DNA from: Streptomyces carminius
GTDB taxonomy: Bacteria; Actinomycetota; Actinomycetes; Streptomycetales; Streptomycetaceae
Length of the DNA stretch: 64,000 nt
Direction: 5' to 3'
Assembly: GCF_002794255.1 (NCBI RefSeq)
Contig: NZ_PGGW01000008.1
Location: 1-64,000 of the forward strand
How positions within the stretch are numbered: the stretch's first letter is position 1; every line of letters starts with the position of its first letter. The position numbers and the translations under genes are program-made. Under the pieces are notes generated by a model. That model was given only the letters and a program-made list of their open reading frames with translations. It was not told where the DNA came from and made no database searches. Shown here in pieces: positions 1 through 7,788 of this stretch.

Positions 1-945
1 CGCGCCGGCCAGCACGACCAGCGCGCCCACGGGGGTGTTCCAGGTGAGCCGCTCGCCCAGCAGCGCGACCCCCGCCGCGGTGGCGATCACCGGGATGAAG
101 TAGGTGACCAGGGTGGCCCTGGTCGGTCCGATCTCGGCCACCAGCCCGTACTGCAGCAGGAAGGCGACCCCGGTGCCCAGTACGCCCAGCGCGGCCACGG
201 CCAGCAGCGGCCCCACCGGGAACGCGGTCGGGAAGGAGGTGAACAGCGGGGTGACGACGGCCAGTTGGGCCGTGCCCAGCAAGAGCTGCGAGGCGGACAT
301 CGCCAGGTTCGAACCACCGGTGTTCGCCAGCGTGCGCCGGACGTAGGCCCAGCCGACCGCGTAGCTCGCCGAGGCCACCAGCGCCAGGACCGTTCCGGTG
401 GCGTCGTGCCCGATGCCCTGTCCGGTGAGGCTTCGCCAGGCGCCGAGCACGATCAGGACCCCGGCGAAACCGATGCCGAGTCCGGCGACGCCGCGCCTGG
501 TCGGCCGGTCGTCGGAGAGGGCGGCCAGCGAGAGCAGCATGCTCCACAGCGGGGTGGTGGCGTTGCAGATGCCCGCCAGCGTGGAGGAGACGGTCAGCTC
601 GGCGTAGGCGAAGAGGGTGAACGGCAGCGCGTTCAGCAGGAAGGCGGCGACGGTCAGGTGCCCCCAGGTCCGTGCCCCGCGCGGCAGCCGCTCCCGGCGC
701 AGCAGCAGTACCGCGCCGAGGACCGCCGTGCCGAACACCATCCGGCCCAGGGTGACCTGGAGCGGGGCGTACCCCTGGGTGCCGACCTTGATCAGCAGGA
801 AGCTGAAGCCCCAGATCAGGCAGAGGGTGGTGAAGCGGAGGCGCCAGTCGAGGGCGGGACGGCGGACGGGAGCGGCGGACGAGCGCGCGGGGTGGGCGGG
901 AGGGCCGGCGGCCGGGGCGCCGCGAAGGGGAGCGGTGGCGGACAT
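1..945 (-). CDS. EamA/DMT-family membrane exporter (3' end outside window)
   Basis: A ten-helix drug/metabolite transporter, probably exporting an amino acid or metabolite. Translation from the ATG at 945 gives a short hydrophilic tail, then successive hydrophobic segments, including the family-typical first helix with CLIWGFSFLLIKVG. The frame is open to the window edge, so the C-terminus is missing. The visible 315 codons cover both EamA repeats. It is divergent from a LysR regulator 73 bp away, the usual arrangement for a LysR-controlled exporter. The substrate cannot be told. Confidence 0.85.
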   Translation of the reverse strand, partial: MSATAPLRGAPAAGPPAHPARSSAAPVRRPALDWRLRFTTLCLIWGFSFLLIKVGTQGYAPLQVTLGRMVFGTAVLGAVLLLRRERLPRGARTWGHLTVAAFLLNALPFTLFAYAELTVSSTLAGICNATTPLWSMLLSLAALSDDRPTRRGVAGLGIGFAGVLIVLGAWRSLTGQGIGHDATGTVLALVASASYAVGWAYVRRTLANTGGSNLAMSASQLLLGTAQLAVVTPLFTSFPTAFPVGPLLAVAALGVLGTGVAFLLQYGLVAEIGPTRATLVTYFIPVIATAAGVALLGERLTWNTPVGALVVLAGA

Positions 946-1018
946 GTGGCTACGATCGCGCGCTCAACGGTTAAGGACAAGCGAGATTCTCTGCACCCAA
1001 CCGAGTAGCATCGCTTAC
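946..1018. promoter_or_regulatory. Divergent promoter region, EamA exporter / LysR regulator
   Basis: This 73-bp gap must hold both promoters. It contains AAGCGA (979-984) and its complement TCGCTT (1011-1016), an interrupted dyad that could bind the LysR protein. The half-site assignment is inference only. Confidence 0.3.
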
Positions 1019-2053
1019 ATGTTGAACCTGGAGCGGCTCCGTATCCTCTGCGCCGTCGCACGCCACGGATCGGTGAGCGGCGCGGCCGAGGGGCTGCACG
1101 TCACCACCTCGGCGGTCTCCCAGCAGATGGCCAAGCTGGAACGGGAGACCGGGCAGCAGCTCCTGGCCAGGAACGGCCGCGGCATCCGGCTCACCGACGC
1201 CGGACGGCTGCTGGCCGACCACGCCCGGCGCGTCCTCTCCCAGCTCGAACTCGCCGAGGCCGAGCTGGAGGCCCACCGCGGCCAGGCCGTCGGCGAACTG
1301 GTGCTGGGTGCCTTCCCCACCGCCGCCCGCGGGCTGTTCCCCACCGCCCTGGCCGCGCTGCGCGCCGACCACCCCCGGCTGCGTGTCCGTCTGCGGGAGT
1401 TGGAGCCCGAGGACTCGGTGCGGACGCTGGTGCGCGGGGACATCGACCTCGCGGTCGTCCTGGACTGGTACAACCGTCCGCTCTCCCTGCCGGGCGGGCT
1501 GGCCAAGGCACCGCTGCTGGACGACCTCGCCGATGTGGCCATGCCCGCCGGCCACCCCCGGGCCGGAGCCGAGTGGGTGGAACTGGCGGACTTCGCGGAC
1601 GACGAGTGGATCTCCTGGCCCGGCGGGGAGTTCTGCCACGACTGGCTGCTGTTCACCCTGCGCGGCCAGGGCATCGAGCCCAAGCTGTGCCACACGGCCG
1701 GGGAGCACTCCACCCAGCTCGCCCTGGTGGGCGCCGGGCTCGGCGTCGCCGTCGCCCCGCGGCTGGGCCGCGGACCGCTTCCCCGCGGCATCGCGGTCGC
1801 CCCGGTGCGGCACCCGATGAAGCGGCACGTCTACGCGGTCTGGCGCGAGGACGCCGACCGCAGGCCGTCCATCCGGGCCGCGGTGCGGGCGCTGCGCGAC
1901 GCCGCGGACGGCATCATCGAGGACCGGCTTCCGGTCCGGGGGGAGGGTGCCCGGCTTCCGGTCCGGGGGGAGGGTGCCCGGCTTCCGGCCCGGGGGGAGG
2001 GTGCCCGGCTTCCGGTCCCGGAAGAGGGGGACCGGCCGGCGGCCGGCCGGTGA
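1019..2053 (+). CDS. LysR-family transcriptional regulator
   Basis: A DNA-binding regulator of 344 residues. An N-terminal winged HTH (residues about 3-60, with GSVSGAAEGLHVTTSAVSQQ) is followed by a LysR substrate-binding domain (about 90-300). The ATG at 1019 is chosen because it starts directly before the HTH; the frame is open further upstream but has no family similarity there. It probably controls the divergent EamA exporter. The last 40 or so residues are unusual: a tandem RLPVRGEGA-type repeat encoded by 27-bp units, beyond the normal end of the family. Confidence 0.9.
   Translation: MLNLERLRILCAVARHGSVSGAAEGLHVTTSAVSQQMAKLERETGQQLLARNGRGIRLTDAGRLLADHARRVLSQLELAEAELEAHRGQAVGELVLGAFPTAARGLFPTALAALRADHPRLRVRLRELEPEDSVRTLVRGDIDLAVVLDWYNRPLSLPGGLAKAPLLDDLADVAMPAGHPRAGAEWVELADFADDEWISWPGGEFCHDWLLFTLRGQGIEPKLCHTAGEHSTQLALVGAGLGVAVAPRLGRGPLPRGIAVAPVRHPMKRHVYAVWREDADRRPSIRAAVRALRDAADGIIEDRLPVRGEGARLPVRGEGARLPARGEGARLPVPEEGDRPAAGR
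1925..2017 (+). repeat. 27-bp tandem repeat inside the LysR C-terminus
   Basis: Three full units (1925-1951, 1952-1978, 1979-2005) and a partial fourth, beginning CGGCTTCCGG and nearly identical. Because 27 is a multiple of three, copy changes add or remove nine residues without breaking the frame. Confidence 0.9.
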
Positions 2054-2058
2054 GCGGA

Positions 2059-2094
2059 CCGCCGCCCGCCCGGGTCAGGACGGGCGGGCGGCGG
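2059..2094. terminator. Bidirectional hairpin terminator between LysR and Rieske genes
   Basis: Perfect 14-bp GC stem (2059-2072 with 2081-2094) and 8-base loop, 6 bp after the LysR stop and between convergent genes. No U-tract, as is usual in Streptomyces. Confidence 0.75.
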
Positions 2095-2113
2095 AGCGGG
2101 AGCGAAGAGGAGA

Positions 2114-2149
2114 GACAGGACGGACAGGACGGACAGGACGGACGGGACG
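2114..2149 (+). repeat. 9-bp tandem repeat (GACAGGACG, four copies)
   Basis: Four head-to-tail copies, the last with one change, in the convergent gap between the LysR and Rieske genes. No coding role is visible. Confidence 0.8.
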
Positions 2150-2162
2150 GGGAAGCGGCGGC

Positions 2163-2645
2163 TCAGCCGAGCCGTACGGAACCGCCCTCGACCGAGACGT
2201 TCGCCTGCGCCAGCGGCTGGGTGGCGGGGCCGCCCTGCACCGAGCCGTCCGCGATGCTGAACCTGCTGTTGTGGCAGGAGCAGACGATGGCGCCGTCGGC
2301 CACCGAACTCACCAGGCACCCCTGGTGCGTGCAGACCGCGGAGAACGCCTTGTACTCACCCGGATTCGGCTGGGTCACCACCACCTTCTGGTCCTTGAAC
2401 ACCGCGCCGCCGCCCTCGGGGATCTCGGAGGCCTGGGCGAGCTCCTGGCCGCCGCCGTCGCCACCGGCCTCGTCGGACCGGTCCTGTCCCGACTGGCCGG
2501 ACTGCTGGTCGGCGGAGCCTGAGTCGCCGTAACCCGAGCCGTCGTCGGAGTCCGAGCAGGCGGTGAGCGTGGTGGCGAGCGAGACCGCGCCGGCCGCCGC
2601 GAGGACGGAGCGCCTGGAGGTCAGTGGAGTTGGTGCGTCGGTCAT
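2163..2645 (-). CDS. Rieske [2Fe-2S] protein, Tat-exported lipoprotein
   Basis: A 160-residue electron-transfer protein on the outer face of the membrane. The N-terminus has twin arginines (SRRSVLAAAG) and a lipobox LTAC with Cys30, followed by a Ser/Gly/Asp-rich linker to about residue 65. The C-terminal Rieske domain has both cluster motifs, CTHQGC and CSCHNS, so the 2Fe-2S ligands are intact. The ATG at 2645 has an AGGGAAG ribosome site; the in-frame ATG at 2696 would put 17 extra residues before the Tat signal. It stands alone, with no cytochrome b or oxygenase partner nearby, so its redox partner is unknown. Confidence 0.9.
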   Translation of the reverse strand: MTDAPTPLTSRRSVLAAAGAVSLATTLTACSDSDDGSGYGDSGSADQQSGQSGQDRSDEAGGDGGGQELAQASEIPEGGGAVFKDQKVVVTQPNPGEYKAFSAVCTHQGCLVSSVADGAIVCSCHNSRFSIADGSVQGGPATQPLAQANVSVEGGSVRLG

Positions 2646-2821
2646 CTGGGCACTTCCCTGCTTCCTGCTGTGCGAGGACTGTGGGGATGAGGTCACAGGG
2701 CCATACGCACCGCGGGGCCGCCGCGTTCAACCGCCGCCGCACGGCGGGGAACACGGTGACGGGCAGGGTGGCGGACGGCCCGGTGAAGCACGCGGCCGAG
2801 TGGTGCTCGGCCGCCCATGCA

Positions 2822-2866
2822 CGCCGCCCACCGGGGACACCCGGCCACCGGGTGTCACGGGCGGCG
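2822..2866. other. Compound hairpin between Rieske and Beta-protein genes
   Basis: Outer arms CGCCGCCC (2822-2829) and GGGCGGCG (2859-2866) enclose an inner perfect 9-bp stem (2836-2844 with 2848-2856, loop CCA). It lies between divergent starts, so it would be in a leader or promoter region rather than a normal terminator position. Confidence 0.55.
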
Positions 2867-2899
2867 CAACATGCGGCACAGCGGTACCGGGTGCTCGTA

Positions 2900-2924
2900 C
2901 CTTTCGGCCATCCGGGCCGAAAGG
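2900..2924. other. Second hairpin in the Beta-protein leader
   Basis: Perfect 10-bp stem CCTTTCGGCC / GGCCGAAAGG with loop ATCCG, 78 bp before the Beta-protein start. With the previous hairpin it makes the 2646-3001 gap unusually structured; the rest of the gap shows nothing I recognise. Confidence 0.5.
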
Positions 2925-3001
2925 GCACTCTTCCCCGGTGTCCTGTCGTCCACCGACCCTGAAGGGGAGGGAAGCAGCGCGGGCAGCATGGAGGGGCCGC
3001 G

Positions 3002-4060
3002 ATGTCCGAACCGCTCTACGTTCCCGTCCTGCCGGTCCGGCAGCACGCCAGGATGGCCTACGAGCGCATCCGGCCGGACGTACAGGCCGCAACGGCCCCC
3101 TTGTGGAACCTCCCGCCGTGCTCCGGGCCGCCCCCGGCGGGGCCGGGGAGAGCTCACTGGCAGAAGGAACTGAGTCGGGTGAGGGGAGCACACCGACGTC
3201 ATCCCGGCTGGATCGACGCCCCGTTCGCCGAGGAAGCATGTTTACCGGAGCTTTCGGAGATCCTGTCCGAGTGCGCCGGGCTCTCCCGGCTGCTCCGCCC
3301 GGTGACCGGTCCCGACCGGAGCGGAGCCCAGCAGTCCGCCGCCCTGGAGACGGCTCGCCGGTACGGCTGCGGGGCCGGCGTCCGGGTGCGTGTACCGGGT
3401 GAGTGGGACGGTCGTACCACCGAAGCCGTCGACCATCTCCTGGGCGGAGGCCGCCCCGATGTCCCCGTTGATCTCCTGCTGGACCTGGGCGCCGTCCTGC
3501 CGGGCCGTCCCGGCGCGGGCAAGGAGGCGCTGCGGGCCCTGGACGCCCTGCTTCCGCTGGTGGCCTGGCGGACCGTCGCCGTTCTCGGCGGCGGTTTTCC
3601 CCAGCTCACGGGCGGCATGCTGGAAACGGGGGAACTCCACGAGGAACCCCGCGGTGACTGGTGCATGTGGCAGGAGGCGCGCGCGAGCGGCCGCGACTAC
3701 CTGCCGCGGCTGACGTACGGTGACTACGGCGTACAACCCGTCACCGCGCTCGCCCGGGAACAAGGCCGCGGAGGCCCGCCCTGGGGCATCCTCCGCTACA
3801 CGACCGAGGACTGGTTCGTGCTGTGCAAGGTGCCGAACACCGGGCCCGACCGTACGGCGGGAATCCGGACGGCGGCCCGCCGGATCCGTGAGCTGCCCGG
3901 CTTCAGGGGAGCGGCGGCGAGCGCCGGGGAGACCTGGCTGCGTGACTGCGCGGAGGGCCCTCTCACGGCAGGCAGGGGCACAGGACAGGCGGCGGACTGG
4001 CTGCGGGCCGGGAACGTCCAGCACATGACATACGTCGTTCGGTGCTCCCGTCCGTACTGA
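3002..4060 (+). CDS. Beta-family protein (phage T4 Beta-protein-like)
   Basis: A 352-residue soluble protein that I recognise by overall pattern as the actinobacterial Beta protein family (related to the T4 Beta protein). It opens with a YVPVLPVRQHARMAYE-type strand/helix and has the late YGDYGVQP and WGILRYTTEDW motifs. The biochemical role of the family is not established; some members sit beside phage or defence genes. The ATG at 3002 follows a GGAGGGG ribosome site. Residues 35-70 are rich in Pro, Gly and Arg and look less conserved than the rest. It is not in an operon. The family call rests on memory of related proteins and deserves a profile search. Confidence 0.6.
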   Translation: MSEPLYVPVLPVRQHARMAYERIRPDVQAATAPLWNLPPCSGPPPAGPGRAHWQKELSRVRGAHRRHPGWIDAPFAEEACLPELSEILSECAGLSRLLRPVTGPDRSGAQQSAALETARRYGCGAGVRVRVPGEWDGRTTEAVDHLLGGGRPDVPVDLLLDLGAVLPGRPGAGKEALRALDALLPLVAWRTVAVLGGGFPQLTGGMLETGELHEEPRGDWCMWQEARASGRDYLPRLTYGDYGVQPVTALAREQGRGGPPWGILRYTTEDWFVLCKVPNTGPDRTAGIRTAARRIRELPGFRGAAASAGETWLRDCAEGPLTAGRGTGQAADWLRAGNVQHMTYVVRCSRPY

Positions 4061-4415
4061 CCTGTCCGTGTCCCTCCGGCCGGGCGGTGGCGCCGGTGCG
4101 CCCTGTGTCTTCCCGTACTGTCCGGTGCGCCTCGCAGAGGCCGCCATCGTCGGCGGACCACCGGTTTCCGGACCGGCTGAACCGACGACGGCGCGCGGTC
4201 CCGCGATGACCTCGCGGTGCTGATCCGGCCGGGGGCCGAGCGCCCGCGCTGCGCGCGGCGTACCCGCGGTCCCAGGCTGCCCGCCTCCGCCCGGGGCCGG
4301 GGGAGCGGGGCGCCGGACGGAACTTTCCGAGAGGGATCACGGGTTCTCCCCGGAGCGCGGGGAGCCGGTGGAAAACCGTGCATCGCAAGGCACCTGTGCC
4401 GTATAGCCTGGGAAA
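4061..4415. other. Gene-free stretch before hipA-like gene
   Basis: About 355 bp without a supported gene. The only feature I see is a -10-like TATAGC at 4402-4407, 8 bases before the next ATG, which suggests a leaderless transcript. Confidence 0.5.
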
Positions 4416-5261
4416 ATGCTCCCCGAAGTCACCGCCACGCGCTATGTGACGCCGCTGCGCGAGGGCGGCTCGCTGCCCGGGCTCGTCGAGGCCGACGACC
4501 TGGGCACCTATGTCGTCAAGTTCACCGGTGCCGGCCAGGGCCGCAAGACCCTGGTGGCCGAGGTGCTGTGCGGGCGGCTGGCCCGGTGGCTGGGGCTGCG
4601 GGTGCCCGATCTGGTGGGCATCCAGGTCGACCCGGTCATCGGGCTGGGCGAGCCCGACCAGGAGGTCCAGGAACTGCTCAAGGCCAGTGGCGGGCTGAAC
4701 CTGGGGATGGACTTCCTGCCCGGCTCGATCGGCTTCGACCCGCTCGCCTACCGGGTGGACGCGGCCGAGGCCGGGCGCGTGGTCTGGTTCGACGCGCTGG
4801 TGGGCAACGTCGACCGTTCCTGGCGCAACCCCAACATGCTCGTCTGGCACGGCGACCTGTGGCTCATCGACCACGGCGCGACCCTGATCTGGCACCACAA
4901 CTGGCCCTCCGCGGCGCAGGCGGCCGGCCGGCCGTACGACGCCTCCGACCACGCCCTGGCGCCGGTGGGACCCGACCTCGCCGCCGCGGCGGCGGAGCTG
5001 GCGCCGCGGGTGACGGAGGAACTGCTGGCCGAGTGCGCGGCCGGCATCCCCGACGAGTGGCTGGCCGGCGAGCCGGGGTTCGGCACGCCGGACGCGGTGC
5101 GCCGCGCCTATGTCGAGGTGCTGGCGGCCCGGGCCGGTACGGTCCACGAGCGGATCACGCTCGGCGTCCCGAGCCAGGACGGGCCGTCGAGGGCGCCGGG
5201 CTGGCTGCGGGACTGGGCGGACGCCGTCAGCGGACTGCGGAAGGGCGGACAGGCGCGGTGA
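4416..5261 (+). CDS. HipA-family kinase
   Basis: A 281-residue member of the short HipA-like kinase group. Kinase features are visible: YVVKF near residue 32 (ATP-binding lysine), the catalytic-loop equivalent LVGNVDRSWRNPNML around residue 130, and LIDHGATL with the metal-binding Asp. It lacks the N-terminal subdomain of classical HipA (about 440 residues), and no HipB-type antitoxin is present. The next gene, DUF3037, overlaps by four bases (GTGA), so the two are translationally coupled; this pairing recurs in actinobacteria. Its target is unknown. The -10-like box 8 bases before the ATG and the absence of a ribosome site suggest leaderless expression. Confidence 0.8.
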   Translation: MLPEVTATRYVTPLREGGSLPGLVEADDLGTYVVKFTGAGQGRKTLVAEVLCGRLARWLGLRVPDLVGIQVDPVIGLGEPDQEVQELLKASGGLNLGMDFLPGSIGFDPLAYRVDAAEAGRVVWFDALVGNVDRSWRNPNMLVWHGDLWLIDHGATLIWHHNWPSAAQAAGRPYDASDHALAPVGPDLAAAAAELAPRVTEELLAECAAGIPDEWLAGEPGFGTPDAVRRAYVEVLAARAGTVHERITLGVPSQDGPSRAPGWLRDWADAVSGLRKGGQAR

Positions 5262-5653
5262 GTGGACGCACGGACGGACGGGACGTCTTCGAGTACGCCG
5301 TTCTGCGGGTCGTCCCCCGGGTGGAGCGCGGTGAGCTGATCAACGCCGGGGTCGTCGTGTACTGCCGGGCCCGGTCCTATGTCGCGGCCCGTGTCGAGCT
5401 GGACGAGGACCGGCTGCGGGCGCTGGACCGGGGCGTTGACGTCGAGGGCGTGCGGGCCGCGCTGCACGCCGTGGAGCGCGTGTGCCGCGGGGGAGAGGCG
5501 GCGGGGCAGGCCGCCGCCGACGACGCCGGACGGCGCTTCCGCTGGCTGGTCGCGCCCCGCTCCACCGTCGTCCAGCCCGGTCCGGTGCACACCGGGCTGA
5601 CCGCCGACCCCGAGGCGGAGACCGAGCGCCTCCTGGACGTACTGGTGCGCTGA
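5258..5653 (+). CDS. DUF3037 protein, partner of the HipA-like kinase
   Basis: A 131-residue protein of the DUF3037 family, with the typical early motif EYAVLRVVPRVERGELINAG. No catalytic residues can be assigned. The GTG start at 5258 overlaps the kinase stop codon in a GTGA. This fixed arrangement suggests that the protein regulates or is modified by the kinase, but whether it acts as antitoxin, substrate or subunit is not known. Confidence 0.8.
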   Translation: MSGRTDGRDVFEYAVLRVVPRVERGELINAGVVVYCRARSYVAARVELDEDRLRALDRGVDVEGVRAALHAVERVCRGGEAAGQAAADDAGRRFRWLVAPRSTVVQPGPVHTGLTADPEAETERLLDVLVR

Positions 5654-5749
5654 GCGCCGGGCGGCCCCTGCCCCGGCCTCCGGAAGCCCCGCAGGAGGGG
5701 TCCGGCGCGGGGCGGGGAGTGGGCTGGGACTCACTCGCGCCGTGGGACG

Positions 5750-5811
5750 TTGACAGGGCCCGTACCTGCTTCTAGCGTCACGTCCACCACAGGTACTAAG
5801 CGGTTGCTCAG
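5750..5811 (+). promoter_or_regulatory. Housekeeping-type promoter and TetR-like operator for the SDR pair
   Basis: TTGACA (5750-5755), a 17-base spacer and TAGCGT (5773-5778) match a sigma-70-type (HrdB) promoter. Just downstream CTAAGCGGTTGCTCAG (5796-5811) is an imperfect palindrome (CTxAGC-N4-GCTxAG). It resembles operators of TetR regulators of fatty-acid or acyl-CoA genes, and is placed where a repressor would block early transcription. Confidence 0.6.
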
Positions 5812-5835
5812 GCATCGGGGAGCGAGGGAGTCGGC

Positions 5836-6597
5836 ATGTCCACCACCGAACAGCGGGTCGCGATCGTGACGGGCGCGGCACGGGGCATCGGCGCCGCCAC
5901 CGCCGTCCGGCTGGCCGCCCGGGGGCGGGCCGTCGCCGTGCTCGACCTGGACGAGGCGGCCTGCCGGGGCACCGTGGAGGAGATCACCGCGGCGGGCGGC
6001 AGGGCGCTGGCGGTCGGCTGCGACGTGTCGGACGCCGGGCAGGTCGAGGCCGCCGTGGCCCGGGTCGCCGGGGAGCTGGGCGCACCGGTCGTCCTGGTCA
6101 ACAACGCCGGGGTGCTCCGCGACAACCTGCTGTTCAAGATGAGCGACTCCGACTGGGACACCGTGCTGAACGTGCATCTGCGCGGTGCCTTCCTGATGTC
6201 CCGGGCCTGTCAGAAGCACATGGTCGACGCGGGCTTCGGCCGGATCGTCAATCTCTCCTCCAGCTCCGCGCTGGGCAATCGGGGGCAGGCCAACTACTCC
6301 GCCGCCAAGGCCGGTCTGCAGGGCTTCACCAAGACCCTCGCCATCGAGCTGGGCAAGTTCGGCGTCACCGCCAACGCGGTGGCCCCCGGTTTCATCGCCA
6401 CCGAGATGACCGCCGCCACCGCCGCCCGCGTCGGCATGGACTTCGAGGCGTTCCAGCAGGCCGCCGCCTCCCAGATCCCCGTCCAGCGGGTCGGCAGGCC
6501 CGAGGACGTCGCGAACGCCATCGCGTTCTTCACCGGTGACGAGGCGGGCTTCGTCTCCGGCCAGGTGCTGTACGTGGCCGGCGGGCCGCTCGACTGA
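5836..6597 (+). CDS. SDR oxidoreductase, 3-oxoacyl-ACP/acyl-CoA reductase (FabG-like)
   Basis: A 253-residue classical short-chain dehydrogenase that reduces a 3-oxoacyl thioester or related ketone with NAD(P)H. Visible are the dinucleotide motif TGAARGIG (near residue 12), NNAG (near 91), the catalytic Ser in VNLSSSSALG, YSAAK (Tyr/Lys pair) and the substrate-side APGFIATEM. It is the first gene of a two-gene unit and carries the only clear promoter. The operator-like box upstream hints at control by acyl-CoA, but the regulator is not in the window. Confidence 0.85.
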   Translation: MSTTEQRVAIVTGAARGIGAATAVRLAARGRAVAVLDLDEAACRGTVEEITAAGGRALAVGCDVSDAGQVEAAVARVAGELGAPVVLVNNAGVLRDNLLFKMSDSDWDTVLNVHLRGAFLMSRACQKHMVDAGFGRIVNLSSSSALGNRGQANYSAAKAGLQGFTKTLAIELGKFGVTANAVAPGFIATEMTAATAARVGMDFEAFQQAAASQIPVQRVGRPEDVANAIAFFTGDEAGFVSGQVLYVAGGPLD

Positions 6598-6658
6598 CGG
6601 CCGGAAGACCCCTCAACCGGCCCACCGGCCCACCGGCCCACCAGGAAACGGAAGAGAC

Positions 6659-7414
6659 ATGTCAGTGCGGGACAACGGCAGGGTCGCCATCGTCACCGGG
6701 GCGAGCCGCGGCATCGGCTACGGCATCGCCGAGGCGCTCGTCGCCCGCGGCGACCGGGTGTGCGTCACCGGCCGTGACGAGAAGTCCCTGGAAGAGGCCG
6801 TCGCGCGGCTCGGCGCGGACCGGGCCCTCGCAGTGGCCGGGAAGGCGCACGACGCGGCCCACCGGGCGGAGGTGGTCGAGCGCACCATGGAGGCGTTCGG
6901 CCGGGTGGACCACCTGGTCAACAACGCCGGCACCAACCCGGTCTTCGGCCCCCTGGCCGAACTGGATCTGGCCGTCGCCCGCAAGATCTTCGAGGTCAAC
7001 GTGCTCTCGGCGCTCGGCTTCGCCCAGCTCACCTGGGCGGCCTGGCAGAAGGAGCACGGCGGCACCGTCGTCAACATCGCCTCCCTGGCCGGGCTGGGCG
7101 CCTCGCCCTTCATCGGCGCCTACGGCATGAGCAAGGCCGCGATGGTCAACCTCACCCTCCAGCTCGCGCACGAGATGTCGCCGGGGGTACGGGTCAACGC
7201 CATCGCCCCGGCGGTGGTGAGGACGAGGTTCGCCGCCGCGCTCTACGAGGGGCGCGAGGAGGAGGTCGTCGCCGGCTATCCGATGGGGCGGCTCGGCACG
7301 CCCGAGGACGTCGCCGGCGCCGCGGCCTTCCTCACCTCCGACGCCTCCGGCTGGATCACCGGCCAGACCCTCGTGATGGACGGCGGCAAACTCCTCAACG
7401 CCGGGATCGGCTGA
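6659..7414 (+). CDS. SDR oxidoreductase
   Basis: A second short-chain dehydrogenase, 251 residues, 61 bp after the first. It has TGASRGIG, NNAG, VVNIASLAG and the catalytic YGMSK. The loop after NNAG (TNPVFGPLAEL) differs from the first enzyme, so the substrates probably differ. The ATG at 6659 follows GGAAACGGAAGAGAC, a usable ribosome site. The two reductases end at a strong hairpin (7490-7530) and are likely co-transcribed; a lipid-modifying role is plausible but unproven. Confidence 0.85.
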   Translation: MSVRDNGRVAIVTGASRGIGYGIAEALVARGDRVCVTGRDEKSLEEAVARLGADRALAVAGKAHDAAHRAEVVERTMEAFGRVDHLVNNAGTNPVFGPLAELDLAVARKIFEVNVLSALGFAQLTWAAWQKEHGGTVVNIASLAGLGASPFIGAYGMSKAAMVNLTLQLAHEMSPGVRVNAIAPAVVRTRFAAALYEGREEEVVAGYPMGRLGTPEDVAGAAAFLTSDASGWITGQTLVMDGGKLLNAGIG

Positions 7415-7489
7415 CTGCGGACGCCCGGGAAGCCCAGTACGTCCCGGCGTCCACGGGCGCCGCGCAGCGCGCCCGGCCGGCCTGTACCG

Positions 7490-7530
7490 CCCCGGTGCCG
7501 GGCCGCCCGACCGGCGGCCCGGCACCGGGG
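7490..7530. terminator. Hairpin terminator after the SDR pair
   Basis: Perfect 18-bp stem (7490-7507 with 7513-7530), loop CGACC, 75 bp after the second SDR. The rest of the 7415-7788 gap shows no gene; it must hold the promoter of the next gene. Confidence 0.8.
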
Positions 7531-7788
7531 TCTCCGCTTCCAGCCGCTCTCTCGCCCTCCGCCGCGGACCCGCGCTGCTCCTTGCTCACAAGGGGTGCCG
7601 ACTCCGTCACATGCTGCGGTATGGTCTGCGGCGTCGTCGACGCGGCAGACCTCAAGGGCCTGCCGGGGGCCTGCCGTACGTGCGGCCGCACGCGCGCCGA
7701 AGGCGCGCGTCCCCACCCTTTCCCGTCGGCGGACCACCCCCGCGCACACCCAGGCACCAGTGGCATCGCCGACCGAGGAGCGTTACGA

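Noticed and set aside
1925..2017. Possible CRISPR-like array
   Set aside because: The units are directly adjacent without spacers and are coding, so this is a simple tandem repeat.
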